From contig CM046457.1 in the NCBI GenBank assembly GCA_025506515.1, forward strand, positions 36,280,231 to 36,344,230: a DNA stretch of 64,000 nt, given 5' to 3'. Source of the stretch: Flaveria trinervia (lineage: Eukaryota > Streptophyta > Magnoliopsida > Asterales > Asteraceae). Below are positions 22,447 to 33,200 of the stretch, piece by piece; within the stretch, counting starts at the first letter, position 1, and each line of letters opens with the position of its first letter. The position numbers and the translations under genes were made by a program. The notes under the pieces were generated by a model that was given only the letters and a program-made list of their open reading frames with translations, was not told where the DNA came from and did no database searches.

Positions 22447-23720
22447 ATGGATTCTCATACTTTTTGAGAACTTAATCATAGACTAAAACCTCCCATGCTT
22501 AAACATAAATCTGAGTTTAAGCAGTGGAAAATCAGATTTAGAAACTACATTACTGGTGTGGATCTTGACTTTTGGATCTCAATATGCAAGGGGTCACACA
22601 TCCCTGTCACTCTGTCTGTAGATCAAGCTGCAATCTACAAGATAGCAAGAATACCTATTGAAGATCTAACTCTTGATGAGAATATTACAAGAATGTGAAG
22701 ATTGACCTCAAAGCTTACTCCATCCTCACTCAAAAACTCAAGATGGATGTACTAAAAAGACTGGAAAAGTATGGTACTGCTAAAGCAGTATCGGATGCAC
22801 TGCGAATTATGTGTGAGGGAAGCGTGAAGTTGCAAAAATTAACAAGGATAATCTTGTTAATCAGTATGAAACATTTAATCACTCCAAAGGGGAGTCCATA
22901 TCTAAACAACTGCACAGATCTATACAGTTGGTAAATGACTTGGAAATCATAGGAGTCACTTACAAAGTCAAGTAGTTAAACAAGAAAATGCTACATAGTC
23001 TTCCAGAGACCTTGAAAAAAAATCTGACCATGTTAAAGGACACTCTTGATCTTGAGAGTACAACCCCGGATATAATGATAGCCAATATAGAAGCACTGGA
23101 GCTAGATGAAAGAAGCACAAACTTGGGAGGACCAAAAGTGATTGTGGCATACAAGTTTCCATGAGAATCTCATTCTATGGAAAATGCCTTCATCACTGAG
23201 GAGGATGATTTCATCTCTTCAATAGATCAACTGAATACCACTGGGTTCATTGCAACTCCACCAATTAATCATCCATTAACATCATCCCAAGCATCAAGGT
23301 TCACTACAACTCCTACAACCACTCCTGATGACACTAGATCTGAAGAACAAAAGGCAACTTACAATACCTTTGTTGCAAGCACTGAAGCCTATTTGGGAGG
23401 AAGACTGACATTAGCATAACTGATCGAGGAAGACATAGAAGAAATGGATCCAGGTGATGTATAAGAAATACATTTGCAATGGCCAATGACCCTGATTGCT
23501 AAGAGCAAAGAAGTTTTTCAAAAAGGAAGAAAGCTCAACCTTAATGAAAAACACAAAGCTTGGATATCAAAAATCCAAAGTGAAGTGCTTCCATTGTGGC
23601 ATGGCTGGCCACTTCTCCAGCGAATGCAATGCCCCCAAAAGAAACAACTTTCAAAGGAATTCTCAAAGCTAGTCATCCTCACAGCCAAACTCAAGCTTTC
23701 ACTCCAATAATCATGAGTAG
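22447..23720 (+). pseudogene. Copia B gag with zinc knuckle
   Basis: ATG at 22447 opens MDSHTF, followed at once by TGA. The capsid homologous region continues at 22495-22698 (FKQWKIRFRNYITGVDLDFW...AIYKIARIPIEDLTLDENI). It changes frame near 22692 (KIDLKAYSILTQKLKMDVLKRL) and again near 22850. An acidic segment is at 23177-23419. An intact CCHC knuckle CFHCGMAGHFSSEC is at 23586-23627, in a different frame from the longer ORF there. Several frameshifts make it non-functional. Confidence 0.82.
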
Positions 23721-24041
23721 TAGTATCATCATCCTCAACAACATTAATCATATCAGAATAAACCTCAACTAACAAACCAAGCATAGAAGCAGCCAGTCAT
23801 CTGCAATGCTCTCGTAATAAAGCAAGATGGTGTATGTGACTGGAGCCTGTATGTACAGAAAGTCAAGCCTCGATTTCAAAATCATGCTCTCATGGCTCAC
23901 ATCAACGATGGTCCATCTCCCATGCCTTCTGAGGAAAAATCTAACCTATGTAGTGAAAAATGCATTACTGAACTGCAAGGTTATAGAGAGCATAATCATA
24001 AACTTGCACACAAAATAAAAGAGGAAAAGGTTAAGTCATAG

Positions 24042-25198
24042 ATGCTCAAGAGAGAAATAAAAGGCTTTGAAATCAAAATAAAATATCTGATCTCTGACAT
24101 TGAGAAATTACATGGTGAAAACTATACTCTTGTAGCTGAGAATGAGCAACTGATTGAAAAGTTGGCTCAATCTAAAGTTGAACATACACTTACTCAAGTG
24201 AAACTAGAAAGTTTCAAGTATCTTTAGTCAAGCTGCAAGAGATGCTTGATTCTCAAAAAGATCCCAAGGACAGTCTGGGACGCGGTATAACACTTGTCCT
24301 CCACCATTCAATGACAACTACATTGTCATGCCTGACTCTATTACACTCAATGAGAAAATTGAACCTGATAATATTGAAGTAAAAACAATAGTAAAATAGA
24401 TCACAAATCCTCAAAACCAACCAAATCTTTAAATGAAACAAATAAGGATAAAATCATATTAGGACAAGCAATTAAAATCAAAGAGTGTTTAGACAAGGCA
24501 GTGAGTGCGTCAAACCCAAAAGCCCCATCAAGGCAATTGTTCCATTTGTAAAATTCATACCTTTGTTTTTTAAAGGTAAAAAGAAATTTGTGAAGTTAGT
24601 GAAACCCATTGCTGAAAGCAGTTCTGATAATAATATTATATCTCAAAATAAATCAAGAAAATCAGACAAGGTTTCACTGAAAAAAAAACAAAAGAGATCA
24701 CTAATTTCAATGTGTAAAACTCTGTCAGACCCTTAATCTTCAAAACTAAGACAGAGAGTTGGTTTTGACATATGCAATAAAGAGCACATAAATTTAGTTG
24801 ATAAAGAGGTAAAGAAAGGGTTGAAAAAACAAGAACAGTCTAGAAAATCTATGAAAAGGGCTAATTTTGGTTCATCCCCTAAGCAAATGAAATTGACTTA
24901 GTAGCAAATGAGAAAATCAGTTGAGTGCCACAAATCAAAATCTGATTCAAGCAACAAAGAAATGTATTGTGACATATGTGATATGTTCAATCACGAAACA
25001 GAAGAGTGCTTTTACAATCAATATTGCTCTATGTGTGACATGAACAACAACTCCACTAAAAATTGTTATTTTAACAAATATTGTTTAGTCTGTGATATGA
25101 ACATTCATAATACACCTGATTGCTACTTTAATCAGAAGGGATATGAATTGCTCACAACAAACCCATCTCAACAACATCATCTGGCAAAACACATGTAG
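24042..25198 (+). pseudogene. Copia B gag C-terminal region: coiled coil and three tandem CCHC-like units
   Basis: 24042-24227 is a coiled coil (FEIKIKYLISDIEKLHGEN). A basic region follows at 24485-24736 (FKGKKKFVKLVKP, KSDKVSLKKKQKR). At 24908-25198 three consecutive units of 20 residues follow: YCDICDMFNHETEECFYNQ, YCSMCDMNNNSTKNCYFNK and YCLVCDMNIHNTPDCYFNQ. Units one and three keep the C-X2-C-X4-H-X4-C spacing; unit two has Asn for His. Related elements here show a single such unit (G near 57731). It would bind nucleic acid (inference from the family). Confidence 0.75.
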
Positions 25199-25600
25199 GA
25201 GTCATTTGCCCACCATCAATCTAGGACATCTAGATCACTCAATGATAGAGTAAAACAAAAGAAATGTGGAAGAGTCAAAGAAACAACCATCACATTATTA
25301 ATCAAAAGTTTGATTTTCCAAAACCTAAAATGATTTTTGAAAATCAAAAATGGTTTAACTTTCTTCAAAAAATAGAGATCAAAGATTTCAATACTCCTTT
25401 GATTCTTTAGTTGATGTTGATGAGATGACTCCAGCAAAATATCACAAGCAATCTCGAAGGTCACCTCTAAATAGATCATAATTTAGAGGAAAGTATCAAG
25501 AGGTCACCACAATGCATAGGAACGGGAAACCCAAGACCATCATGGCTTTGGTTCCACATTCTAATTACTTCTTTTGTGCTTGCAGGGTCTTCCATATAGG
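25199..25600 (+). other. Copia B gag-protease junction
   Basis: Decayed Gag tail with stops. It ends with the branch-point-like CTAATTA, a T-rich run and TGCAG at 25561-25585, 36 bp before the protease Asp. No other feature is visible. Confidence 0.5.
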
Positions 25601-26346
25601 TCCAACAACCTATGGTATGTGGACAATGGATGTTCCCGAGACATGACTGGGGATCATTCCCTCCTTCATGACTTCAAGTAAATACAAGGAACTATTATGC
25701 CATTTGGAAGAGATTCACAAGCTGGAAGAATTACAGGTGAAGGATCTATGACAAATGGGATGCTGAGCTTTGATAGATTGAACTACTGTGAACAACTGAA
25801 CTTTAATCTTCTAAGCGTGTCTTAGATCTGCGTCAAGAAATATTCAACTCACTTTACCGACACTTATTGCTACATTCGGAAATAGGGATTTCAGATCTCT
25901 AAAGAATGAGTTGTCCTAAAGACTCCAAGGAAGAATAACACCTATGTCTTAAACTTGAATTCTACAACACCAATAGAAGAAACATGTCTTTTGTAAAAAG
26001 CATCATTTGATGAGTCTCAGCTTTGGCACAGACATTTAGGGCACACAAACTTTTAAAACATGACCAAATTGGTCAAAGGAAACCATGTCACTGGTCTTCC
26101 CCAAAAAGAATTTCACTTTTTTGATCACTATTTAGCATGTCTCAAAGGAAAACAACATAAATCTTCTCATAAATCCAAGCTGGTGAACACAAACAATACT
26201 CCATTGAAGTTACTTCACATGGAACTGCTTGGACCAACTCATGTAATGAGCATTGGAAAGAAACAATATTGTTTGGTGATCATTGATGTCTTTTCATGAT
26301 TTACATGGGTTTTCTTCTTACTTCATAAAAATGAGGCAGAAGATCA
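25601..26346 (+). pseudogene. Copia B protease and N-terminal half of integrase
   Basis: The protease active site reads NLWYVDNGCSRDMTGDHSLL (from about 25607), with Asn where Ser is normal in the D-S-G triplet. LNFNLLSVS marks its end. The integrase starts at FDESQLWHRHLGHTNF (about 26010), with Cys 26137 but a Tyr where the first Cys of the zinc pair is expected (DHYLAC). The core begins LHMELLGPTHV, where the first catalytic Asp is replaced by Glu (about 26221), and continues YCLVIIDVFS, stop, FTWVFFLLHKNEAED up to the C+ insertion at 26347. Confidence 0.85.
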
Positions 26347-26827
26347 TGTATAGGTTGGACTCATCTTAGTTTAGATTGTTAACTTTTGCTTGTAATAGGT
26401 CTTTTGTTAGTTTCCTTTGTATGTATTTAGTTTTTTGGAGTTTTGCAGTCCAGCGAAACTGTTAGCACAGTCACCTGATTAGATCGCTTGGCGAAAGGCG
26501 AAACTATAGTTTTGGTAGTACAGTTTCACTAATAGCAAAACTATCTGCAAAGCTAAGACTATTGTATATAGATTTGATCTTTTTCATTGTTGGGCAAGCT
26601 TGCAAAACCCTAATCGTGAATCATTATTGCAAGTTATCTTTTCAAAGCTGTTATGACATAGAAATATCATTGTGCTTGATGTTATTGCTTGTTATGATGT
26701 TCTTTGTCTTATTTTGAATAAGTTCTTATTGTGTTCAATCTTCTTTGCTCATCTTGTTTTGTTTGTGTGTTGAATATTGAAGATTCTTCATCTCATTTGC
26801 ACTATTATATGATCAATTGGACCAACA
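26347..26827 (+). repeat. Copia C+ 5' LTR
   Basis: TGTATAGGTTGGACTC to TTGGACCAACA. U3 holds GCGAAACT-type motifs (26455-26560), including GGCGAAACTATAG. The TATA box TATATAGAT is at 26565-26573. It matches 37681-38160 along its whole length. Confidence 0.92.
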
Positions 26828-26830
26828 ATA

Positions 26831-26843
26831 TGGTATCAGAGCC
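26831..26843 (+). other. Copia C+ primer binding site
   Basis: TGGTATCAGAGCC, perfect iMet type, 3 bp after the LTR end. Confidence 0.9.
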
Positions 26844-27433
26844 TTAGTGCTCATGATTTGTTGAGTTTTTTTGGTTGTTTTAGTTCAATATCGGTGTTTT
26901 CGATATTGAAATTGATTGAGTTTTGCTAGTTTTTGGTTATGGAAGCTCTGCTAATCATCAGATTGAAAATCATTAAGTTTTTTATGATTTCAGATTGATT
27001 TTGGGTAGAAAAATGGTTCAAAGTTAAACCAGTGAAACTAGGGTTCTTTCAGCTAAAATGTGGAATTCTTTTTGCGAAACTACTAGTGTTATTCCTATTG
27101 GAATTGTTTCTCGTTGTTTCTATGAAACTAGTCTTTATGAATGAAAGTTCAGCAGTGCTTGTGAAGGTTTAACAAGTGAAATTGCTGCCGAAAGTGATTT
27201 TGAACGAAATTTCAAGCTTATTTCATGCGAACTTATCAGCGAAACTAAGCCTTTTGTGACATTTGGCTAGCAAAAATGTTGCCGAAATTGTTAGTGAAAT
27301 TACCCAACTTAACGAAATTAACCTTCTCTGCGAATTTGTCTGCGAATTTAAATAATTTCTGCGATACTACTGAATTTTTTAGCGAAATTGTCTCTTCTCT
27401 TGCCGAAACTTCGTCAATCCGAGTGAAACTATA
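26844..27433 (+). promoter_or_regulatory. Copia C+ leader with GCGAAACT motifs
   Basis: About 590 nt of untranslated leader. From 27020 it is rich in (A/T)GCGAAA(C/T)T and TGCCGAAA motifs (for example 27080, 27236, 27290, 27380), the same motif class as in the LTR. No conserved ORF is seen. Confidence 0.6.
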
Positions 27434-28660
27434 ATGTCAAAGTTAACATCACTAACTCTTTCCCATCATGAAAGCGTTGCTCCGAATAGGCCTCTGCGAC
27501 TTATTAATGGAGACAATTTCGATGATCAGAAGAGATGTCTCAAAGCTTTCTTCTTCTACGCTGATCATAACCAATGTGAATCGATTATTTCTGGTCCTCA
27601 CATACCAACTGTCACTATTGGTGATGTTGTCTCTCAAAATAAGGACCCGTCTTCTTTCACTGAAAAGGATATGAAGTTGATCGATCGTGACCAAAAGGCT
27701 TTTGGTGCTTTGACTCTATTCCTGGCACCAAAGATCTACAATCATTTTGCTGAGCATAAAAATGCTAAATCTCTTTATGATTCCCTATGTGAGTTCTATG
27801 TTGGTAACGATGATCTGGTAAAGGATAAGAGCATTCAAGATGAGAAGGAATTCAATTCCTTGTTGGATACAAAAATGGGAGTCTGACTGATCTCACAAAT
27901 CTCTTCTTGAAAGTTTCTAGCATCTTAAATAAATACAATGAAAAGCTCTCCAACAGTGAACAAGTTACATGCTACCAAACTCTCTCCCACCTTAGTGGAG
28001 CCTTCAGGTTAGGATGCTAAAGCAAGAAAGAGGGTTCATAGATTACAAGCTGATGGTTATTATCAATAAGCTTAAATCCTTTGAGTCTGACACGAAGAGA
28101 TGGGAATTTAACCACACCATGATCCCTACATCTAGTTTTACTCAAAATGCTGCTTTATTATCAACCGCTGCAAGCTCTCAGATTCAGAATTCAATTCAAA
28201 GAGGAGTTAATACAAGTAATTTTTTAGGAGAAAACGTTACTATTGGAAAAGATTAGATTAGTTCTATGGGGAATGTTGAAACTTCAGTTCCATGAGAAAC
28301 AATGGTTCTTTTTCGAATGTTGTTCAAAGTTATGAAGCACTTATGGCAGAAGTGTTGAAAGGAAAAGGAATGACAATGGAAAACATGTATCATGTAGATC
28401 CTGATGATGGTGAAGAAACTGACATCCAGTGTCCAATGGCAATGTTGACTCTTAGAGCTCGAAGATTTATGGAGCGCACTGGATGAAAGAACTTCGGCGG
28501 ACAAACTTCTAATTCAAAACTGGGATTTGATAAATCATAACTGAGATGTTTCAGCTATAAAAAATTAGGACATTTCAAATGTGAATGTCCATCACCAATT
28601 GTCACCGATTCAAGTAATTCAGGAGTTCTAAGATTAACAATTGAGAGGGAGAAGGAAGAT
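27434..28660 (+). pseudogene. Copia C+ gag, capsid and first knuckle
   Basis: ATG at 27434 opens MSKLTSLTLSHHESVAPNRP. The capsid signature LIDRDQKAFGALTLFLAPKIYNHFAEHKNAKSLYDSL is intact to the TGA at 27884. It resumes in other frames at 28014-28256 and 28292-28486 (acidic PDDGEETDIQCPMAMLTLRARRFMERTG). A knuckle near 28550 reads CFSYKKLGHFKCEC, with Tyr for the second Cys. Confidence 0.85.
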
Positions 28661-29853
28661 GTGAATCACAAAAAGTAGACTACATTGATTTCTATCTTTT
28701 ATTAGAGTGCAGAGGTTGAGGTGACAAGGACCAAGATAAATCATGCTTTGGTAGCTGAGTTTGTTAAAGGGAAAGGGAAGGATCATAGTAAAGATGGATT
28801 TGTGCAATTGAAAGAGGAGGTTGTGTTGTATGTGAATGAGAAAGAAGAGAAAGATTTAATAGAACAAGCAAACTTAAGTCAAAGTTAGACAAATGGACCA
28901 TATCAAGAATAAAACATGATGATCTATGTAAATCTCAACGGGGACCTAGGATTAAAACAAGACTGGGCTATGAAAATGTAAAGGTTTATCCTCCACCTAG
29001 TACATAATGTTATTCTCCTATGTATCCTTCTAACGATTTAATCAAAACAGATACTAACAGTATGTTTGCAGGTTTACAGGGTGTTAATTCTAAGCACGTT
29101 CGTGACGACTACAATAATGGACCAACTAGTAGGCTTGGATGCACTAGTATTAGTACACCAGATATTCAACAGTCTGTTTTAGATCATAAGTCTAGTTTAA
29201 ATTTTGTCTTTGTTTCTTGTTCACCTGTAACCGACACTGTCGCATCATGGTCTCATGATGTTTCTATTTCATCTTTAAATTCAGTACAATGTGGTGATGT
29301 CTTTTGTTCTGGTGATGATAATGGTGCAACTGATTTTTCTACAAAGACTAATGAGAAACTTAAAACTAATTGTTTTGATAAATTCTTTTCTCATCCAATT
29401 CCATCTTTTACTCTATTAGATATTTCTTTATCAAATGAAAGAATTGCTACTTCGTCTGAAGCTAGCACTAGTGGAACTAGTTCTACTGGCACTTCAGATG
29501 ATCATTCATCTATTTTTGTAAATAATAAATCTTGTTCACATAAACTTCGACCTTGTGGCTTGTATGAGACATTTACTCACATTGATTCTAGTGTATCTGA
29601 ATGTGATCAGGAAATTAATATTGATCATATTCCTATTTCATCACATCACAGACCTAGACACAAACCACACTATTTGAGGTGTGGTCAAGAGGATCATCTT
29701 GTCAATAACTGTCCTACATTGCTTCATGGTCATATAAATAGGAACTATTTTAGAAATAAATTAACAAAATTGGTTAATAATTTCTTTTGCAAAAAATCTG
29801 CTTCTTTTAAAGATAAAGTTGTTCAAACTTGGGTTCCTATTTCACCTGGTTAA
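28661..29853 (+). pseudogene. Copia C+ gag C-terminal extension with second knuckle
   Basis: 28661-28980 is charged and decayed. The open stretch 29020-29853 (277 codons) is Ser/Thr/Asp-rich, then has LRCGQEDHLVNNCPTLL (about 29674), a CCHC-like knuckle with its first Cys replaced by Leu. It ends VQTWVPISPG followed by TAA at 29851. Trp-Val-Pro just before the protease junction is shared with family B (ALVPHSN) and G (VWVSKPN). Confidence 0.7.
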
Positions 29854-29875
29854 TCTGTTTTTTATTTAATTTCAG

Positions 29876-30240
29876 GAGTCATCCACTAAGATTGTAAATA
29901 GTGTGTGGCATGTAGATAGTGGATGCTCTAGACATATGACGGGATTGAAAGACTTGCTGACCAATTATCGGATTATAAATGGAGGATATGTTGCTTTTGC
30001 TAGTGATAAAAAGGGTGGAAAGACGATCAGTCAAGGAGAAGTTTCCAATGGTTCTTTAACTTTGGAAAAGTCAACTATGTTCTTGAGCTTGCATTTAGTC
30101 TCTTGGGTGTCTCTCAAATATGCGATAAAGGCATTCCAGTTTTGTTTAAATCCAATGAATGTCTATTTTTAAAACAATGATTGATATTCCAGTTGATTTG
30201 ATTCTTATGCATGCTCCAACAAAGCATGACACATATCTTC
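29876..30240 (+). pseudogene. Copia C+ protease
   Basis: SSTKIVNSVWHVDSGCSRHM carries an intact Asp-Ser-Gly (29915-29923). It continues TNYRIINGGYVAFASDKKGG and GEVSNGSLTLEKS. The frame differs from that of the upstream gag. The segment begins directly after a T-rich tract ending TTTCAG at 29875. Confidence 0.85.
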
Positions 30241-31164
30241 TTGATATGAACTCAAGAGAGTCAAAGTCTACTGCAACCTGTCTTCTTTCAAAAGCTTCAA
30301 CCTTTGAGTCTTTGTTATGGCCTCACCGATTGGGCGATGTTAATTTTAAAATAATAAACAAATTAGTCAAAAACAATCTTGTTAGAGGACTTCTTTTAAA
30401 AGATTTCTGTGTAAAAGAAAAATTTATGGCTTGTGCCAAGGGGACAACATAAAAAACCACATAAGCCCAAACTTGAATATAGCATAACTTGTCCTCTCGA
30501 GTTTTTACATAATGATTTATTTGGCCCAATCAACGTTAAATCAGTTGCTAAAAAATCCTTTTGTCTTGTTGTTACAGATGATTTCTCAAGATATTCATGG
30601 GTGAGATTTCTTGCTAACAAGGGAGAGGTTGCTGAGGAATTGCAGAATTATACTTTCAATCGAGACAATTAGCAAGAGAAAGGTTCTCACCCTGAGAAGT
30701 GACAACGGTACTAATTTAAAAATTAGATTCTTGATTCGTTCTATGCTCAAAAGGGAATTCTGAGTCAATTTAGTGCTACAAGGACACCTCAATAGAATGG
30801 TGTAGCTGAACGAAAGAATCGCAGTCTCATTGAAGCCGCCCGTACAATGCTGATAGAGTCTTCGTTACCCATTATCTTTTGGGCTAAAGTGGTAAATTGT
30901 GCTTCGTATGTTCTAAATCGAGTGTTGATTGTCAAGGACAAAATGAAGCCTCGTTATGAACTTTTTCATAAAAGGAAACCTTTAATTGACTTCTTTCGGC
31001 CATTTGGTTGTTCTTGCACTCTTCTGAATAATCGATCACAAAAGACAAAGTTCGGTGCCATGTCTGACGAGTGTTACTTTGTTAGTTACTCTTCTTCTGA
31101 AAAGGCCTATCAAGTATATAACAAGAGAACACGTATCGTTCAAGAGTCGTTCTATGCTGATTAG
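30241..31164 (+). pseudogene. Copia C+ integrase
   Basis: LLWPHRLGDVNFKIINKLVK (30315-30370) has one zinc His altered (GDV for GHV). A one-base shift near 30442 leads into KPHKPKLEYSITCPLEFLHNDLFGPINVKS (first Asp about 30513), VVTDDFSRYSWVRFL and a stop at 30670. The second Asp region (SDNGTNL) is in another frame near 30698. Glu is in GVAERKNRSLIEAARTML (about 30808-30846). The C-terminal part is open to 31164. At least two shifts and a TAG at 30793 inactivate it. Confidence 0.87.
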
Positions 31165-31590
31165 CAGGAGTCTAACTCTTTAGATGTCCAATCTGAACCA
31201 GCATGGATCTTTGACTCCGATATTGTGTTTAGTTCTTTTAATCTTCCAGTTTTCGACAATGGTGCACCCATTTCAAATCTTCAATCAAATATTATTCCCT
31301 CACCCCATCTCCTAATCATTCCACCTCTTCAGCAAATGATGCCACTTCTGCTGATGTTGGATCATCCTCTCCATCATTTGATGTGTTTGTTTCTACATCA
31401 CCAACGTCTATTCCACCACCAACATCCCTTCCTTGGTCACCTACATCTATCCCACCACGGTCTGTTCCCTCTCTCTCACCCTTATCTAATCATTCACAAT
31501 CTAAGAGCGAAACTTCTCCAAACATCTTCACTTTATACACAGACTTCAAAACTTTGAATGATCATCCTCATGATAATGTTATTGGATCTA
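31165..31590 (+). other. Copia C+ integrase-RT linker
   Basis: Pro/Ser-rich low-complexity linker, readable from 31383 in the RT frame as SPTSIPPPTSLPWSPTSIPP. This is the usual variable spacer between copia integrase and RT. Confidence 0.65.
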
Positions 31591-32600
31591 TCACTTATGG
31601 TGTACGGATGCGGAGTCAATCTTGTTTGATTAATATGTGCCTCTTCTCTTGCTTCATCTCTCAAATTGTCCTGAAAAATGTGCATGCCGCTCTAGAGGAC
31701 CGATGCTGGGTGGAATCAATGCAATTGGAGCTTCAACAATTCCGAAAGCTCAAAGTTTGGACTTTGGTTCACCTGCCTCCCAACAAATGCCCAATTGATA
31801 CAAAATGGGTGTTCAAGAACAAACCTGATCATCATGGTGTGGTGGTGCGTAACAAGTCTAGACTGGTTGTGCAAGGATTTTCTCAAGAAGAAGGGATTGA
31901 CTATACTATACTTTTTGCTCCGGTCGCTCGTGTTGAAGAGATCAGGATTTTTCTCTCTCACGCTCCTAATAAACAGTTCAAGGTTTATGAGATGGATGTC
32001 AAGTGCGCTTTCCTTTACCGAGACATTGATGAGGAGATATATGTGTGTCAACCACCAGGTTTTGAGGATCATGACTTTCCTGATAAAGTGTTTAAGCTTG
32101 ACAAGTCTCTATATGGTCTTCATCAGGCACCTAGGATCTGGTATGGAACCCTGACTCAGTACCTCTTAAACAATTGTTTCTCTCGTGGCACCATTGATAT
32201 GACTCTTTTGAAGAAAGAAGTGAATGGTGAAATGTTTTTTGTCCAAGTTTATGTCGGCGATATTGTTTTTGGGTCAACCAATTGACTGTTATGTCGGGAG
32301 TTGGAAGAAGTCGTGCGTAATCGGTTTGAAATGAGTATGATAGGAGAAATGTGCTTTTTTCTTGTATTACAAGTAGAACGAAAGCATGAAGTTATTCTAA
32401 TTCATCAGGAGAAGTATGTTAAAGAAATTTTAAAGAAATTTTAAAGAAATTCAAGATGGATGACGCCACTCCTCAAATGACTCCCTTTACTACTCAGACG
32501 TGTCTCAATCCTTATGAGAACAGGAAACCTGTTGATCCTCATCTTTACAGATCTATGATCGGTTCCCTTATGTATCTTAGAACAAGTCATCCTCATATCA
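31591..32600 (+). pseudogene. Copia C+ reverse transcriptase with altered active site
   Basis: One frame is open from 31383 to 32285 and covers WVESMQLELQQFRKLKVW, DTKWVFKNKPDHHGVV, RLVVQGFSQEEGIDYTILF, EMDVKCAFLYRDIDEEIYV and YGLHQAPRIWYG. The catalytic YVDD reads YVGD (about 32252), which removes the first catalytic Asp of the pair. After the TGA at 32283 the text goes on (LCRELEEVVRNRFEMSMIGE) with a small duplication of TTTTAAAGAAA near 32440. Confidence 0.92.
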
Positions 32601-33200
32601 CTTTTGCTGTAGGATATTGTGCCCGATATCAGTAGGCCCCAAAAGAGTCTCATGAGAAGGCTGTCAAGAGAATTTTTCGTTATCTCAACGGCTCCTCTCA
32701 TTTAGGTCTATGGTATCCATATGGAGGGAATTTTGATTTACATGCTTATTCTGACAGTGATTCTAATGGTTGCAGGTTAAACAGAAAATCGGTGACTGGG
32801 GGGTGTCAATACTTGGCAACTGTGTGGTGTCATGGCAGAACAAGAAACAGACCACTATTTCCCTTTCTACATGGGAAGTAGAGTACATTATTACTTCTAG
32901 TTTTTGTTCCCAAGTCCTTGCGATATGGCACCAAATGATTGACTATGGAATCAACTTTCTCCACACGCCGTTGTTTAGTGACAATGAAGCAGCCATCGGA
33001 TCGCTAAAAATCCTATTCATCATTCTCAAACCAAGCACATCGAAACACGGATTCATGAAATTCGTGATGCCCCAGAAAAGGGTTTTCTCGATATTATTCC
33101 CATTGACAGTAAAAATCAAAAGGCAGATCTTTTAACAAAAACCATTGATAAACCTCGCTTTTATGAATTGATCTCTATGCTATGGCTAATATCTTTTAAC
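32601..33200 (+). pseudogene. Copia C+ RNase H
   Basis: Fragments in three frames: LHAYSDSDSNGCRLNRKS near 32740, then 32770-33135 with VVSWQNKKQTTISLSTWEVEYIITSS (Glu, about 32880) and FSDNEAAIGSLK (Asp, about 32978). The tail QTKHIETRIHEIRD and TKTIDKPRFYELI is readable near 33030-33170. This marks the end of pol. Confidence 0.87.

Noticed and set aside
29851..29875. A 25-27-nt intron GTTAAT...TTTCAG in copia C+
   Set aside because: Too short for plant splicing. If the acceptor is used, the donor must lie further upstream. Only the acceptor-like tract is reported.
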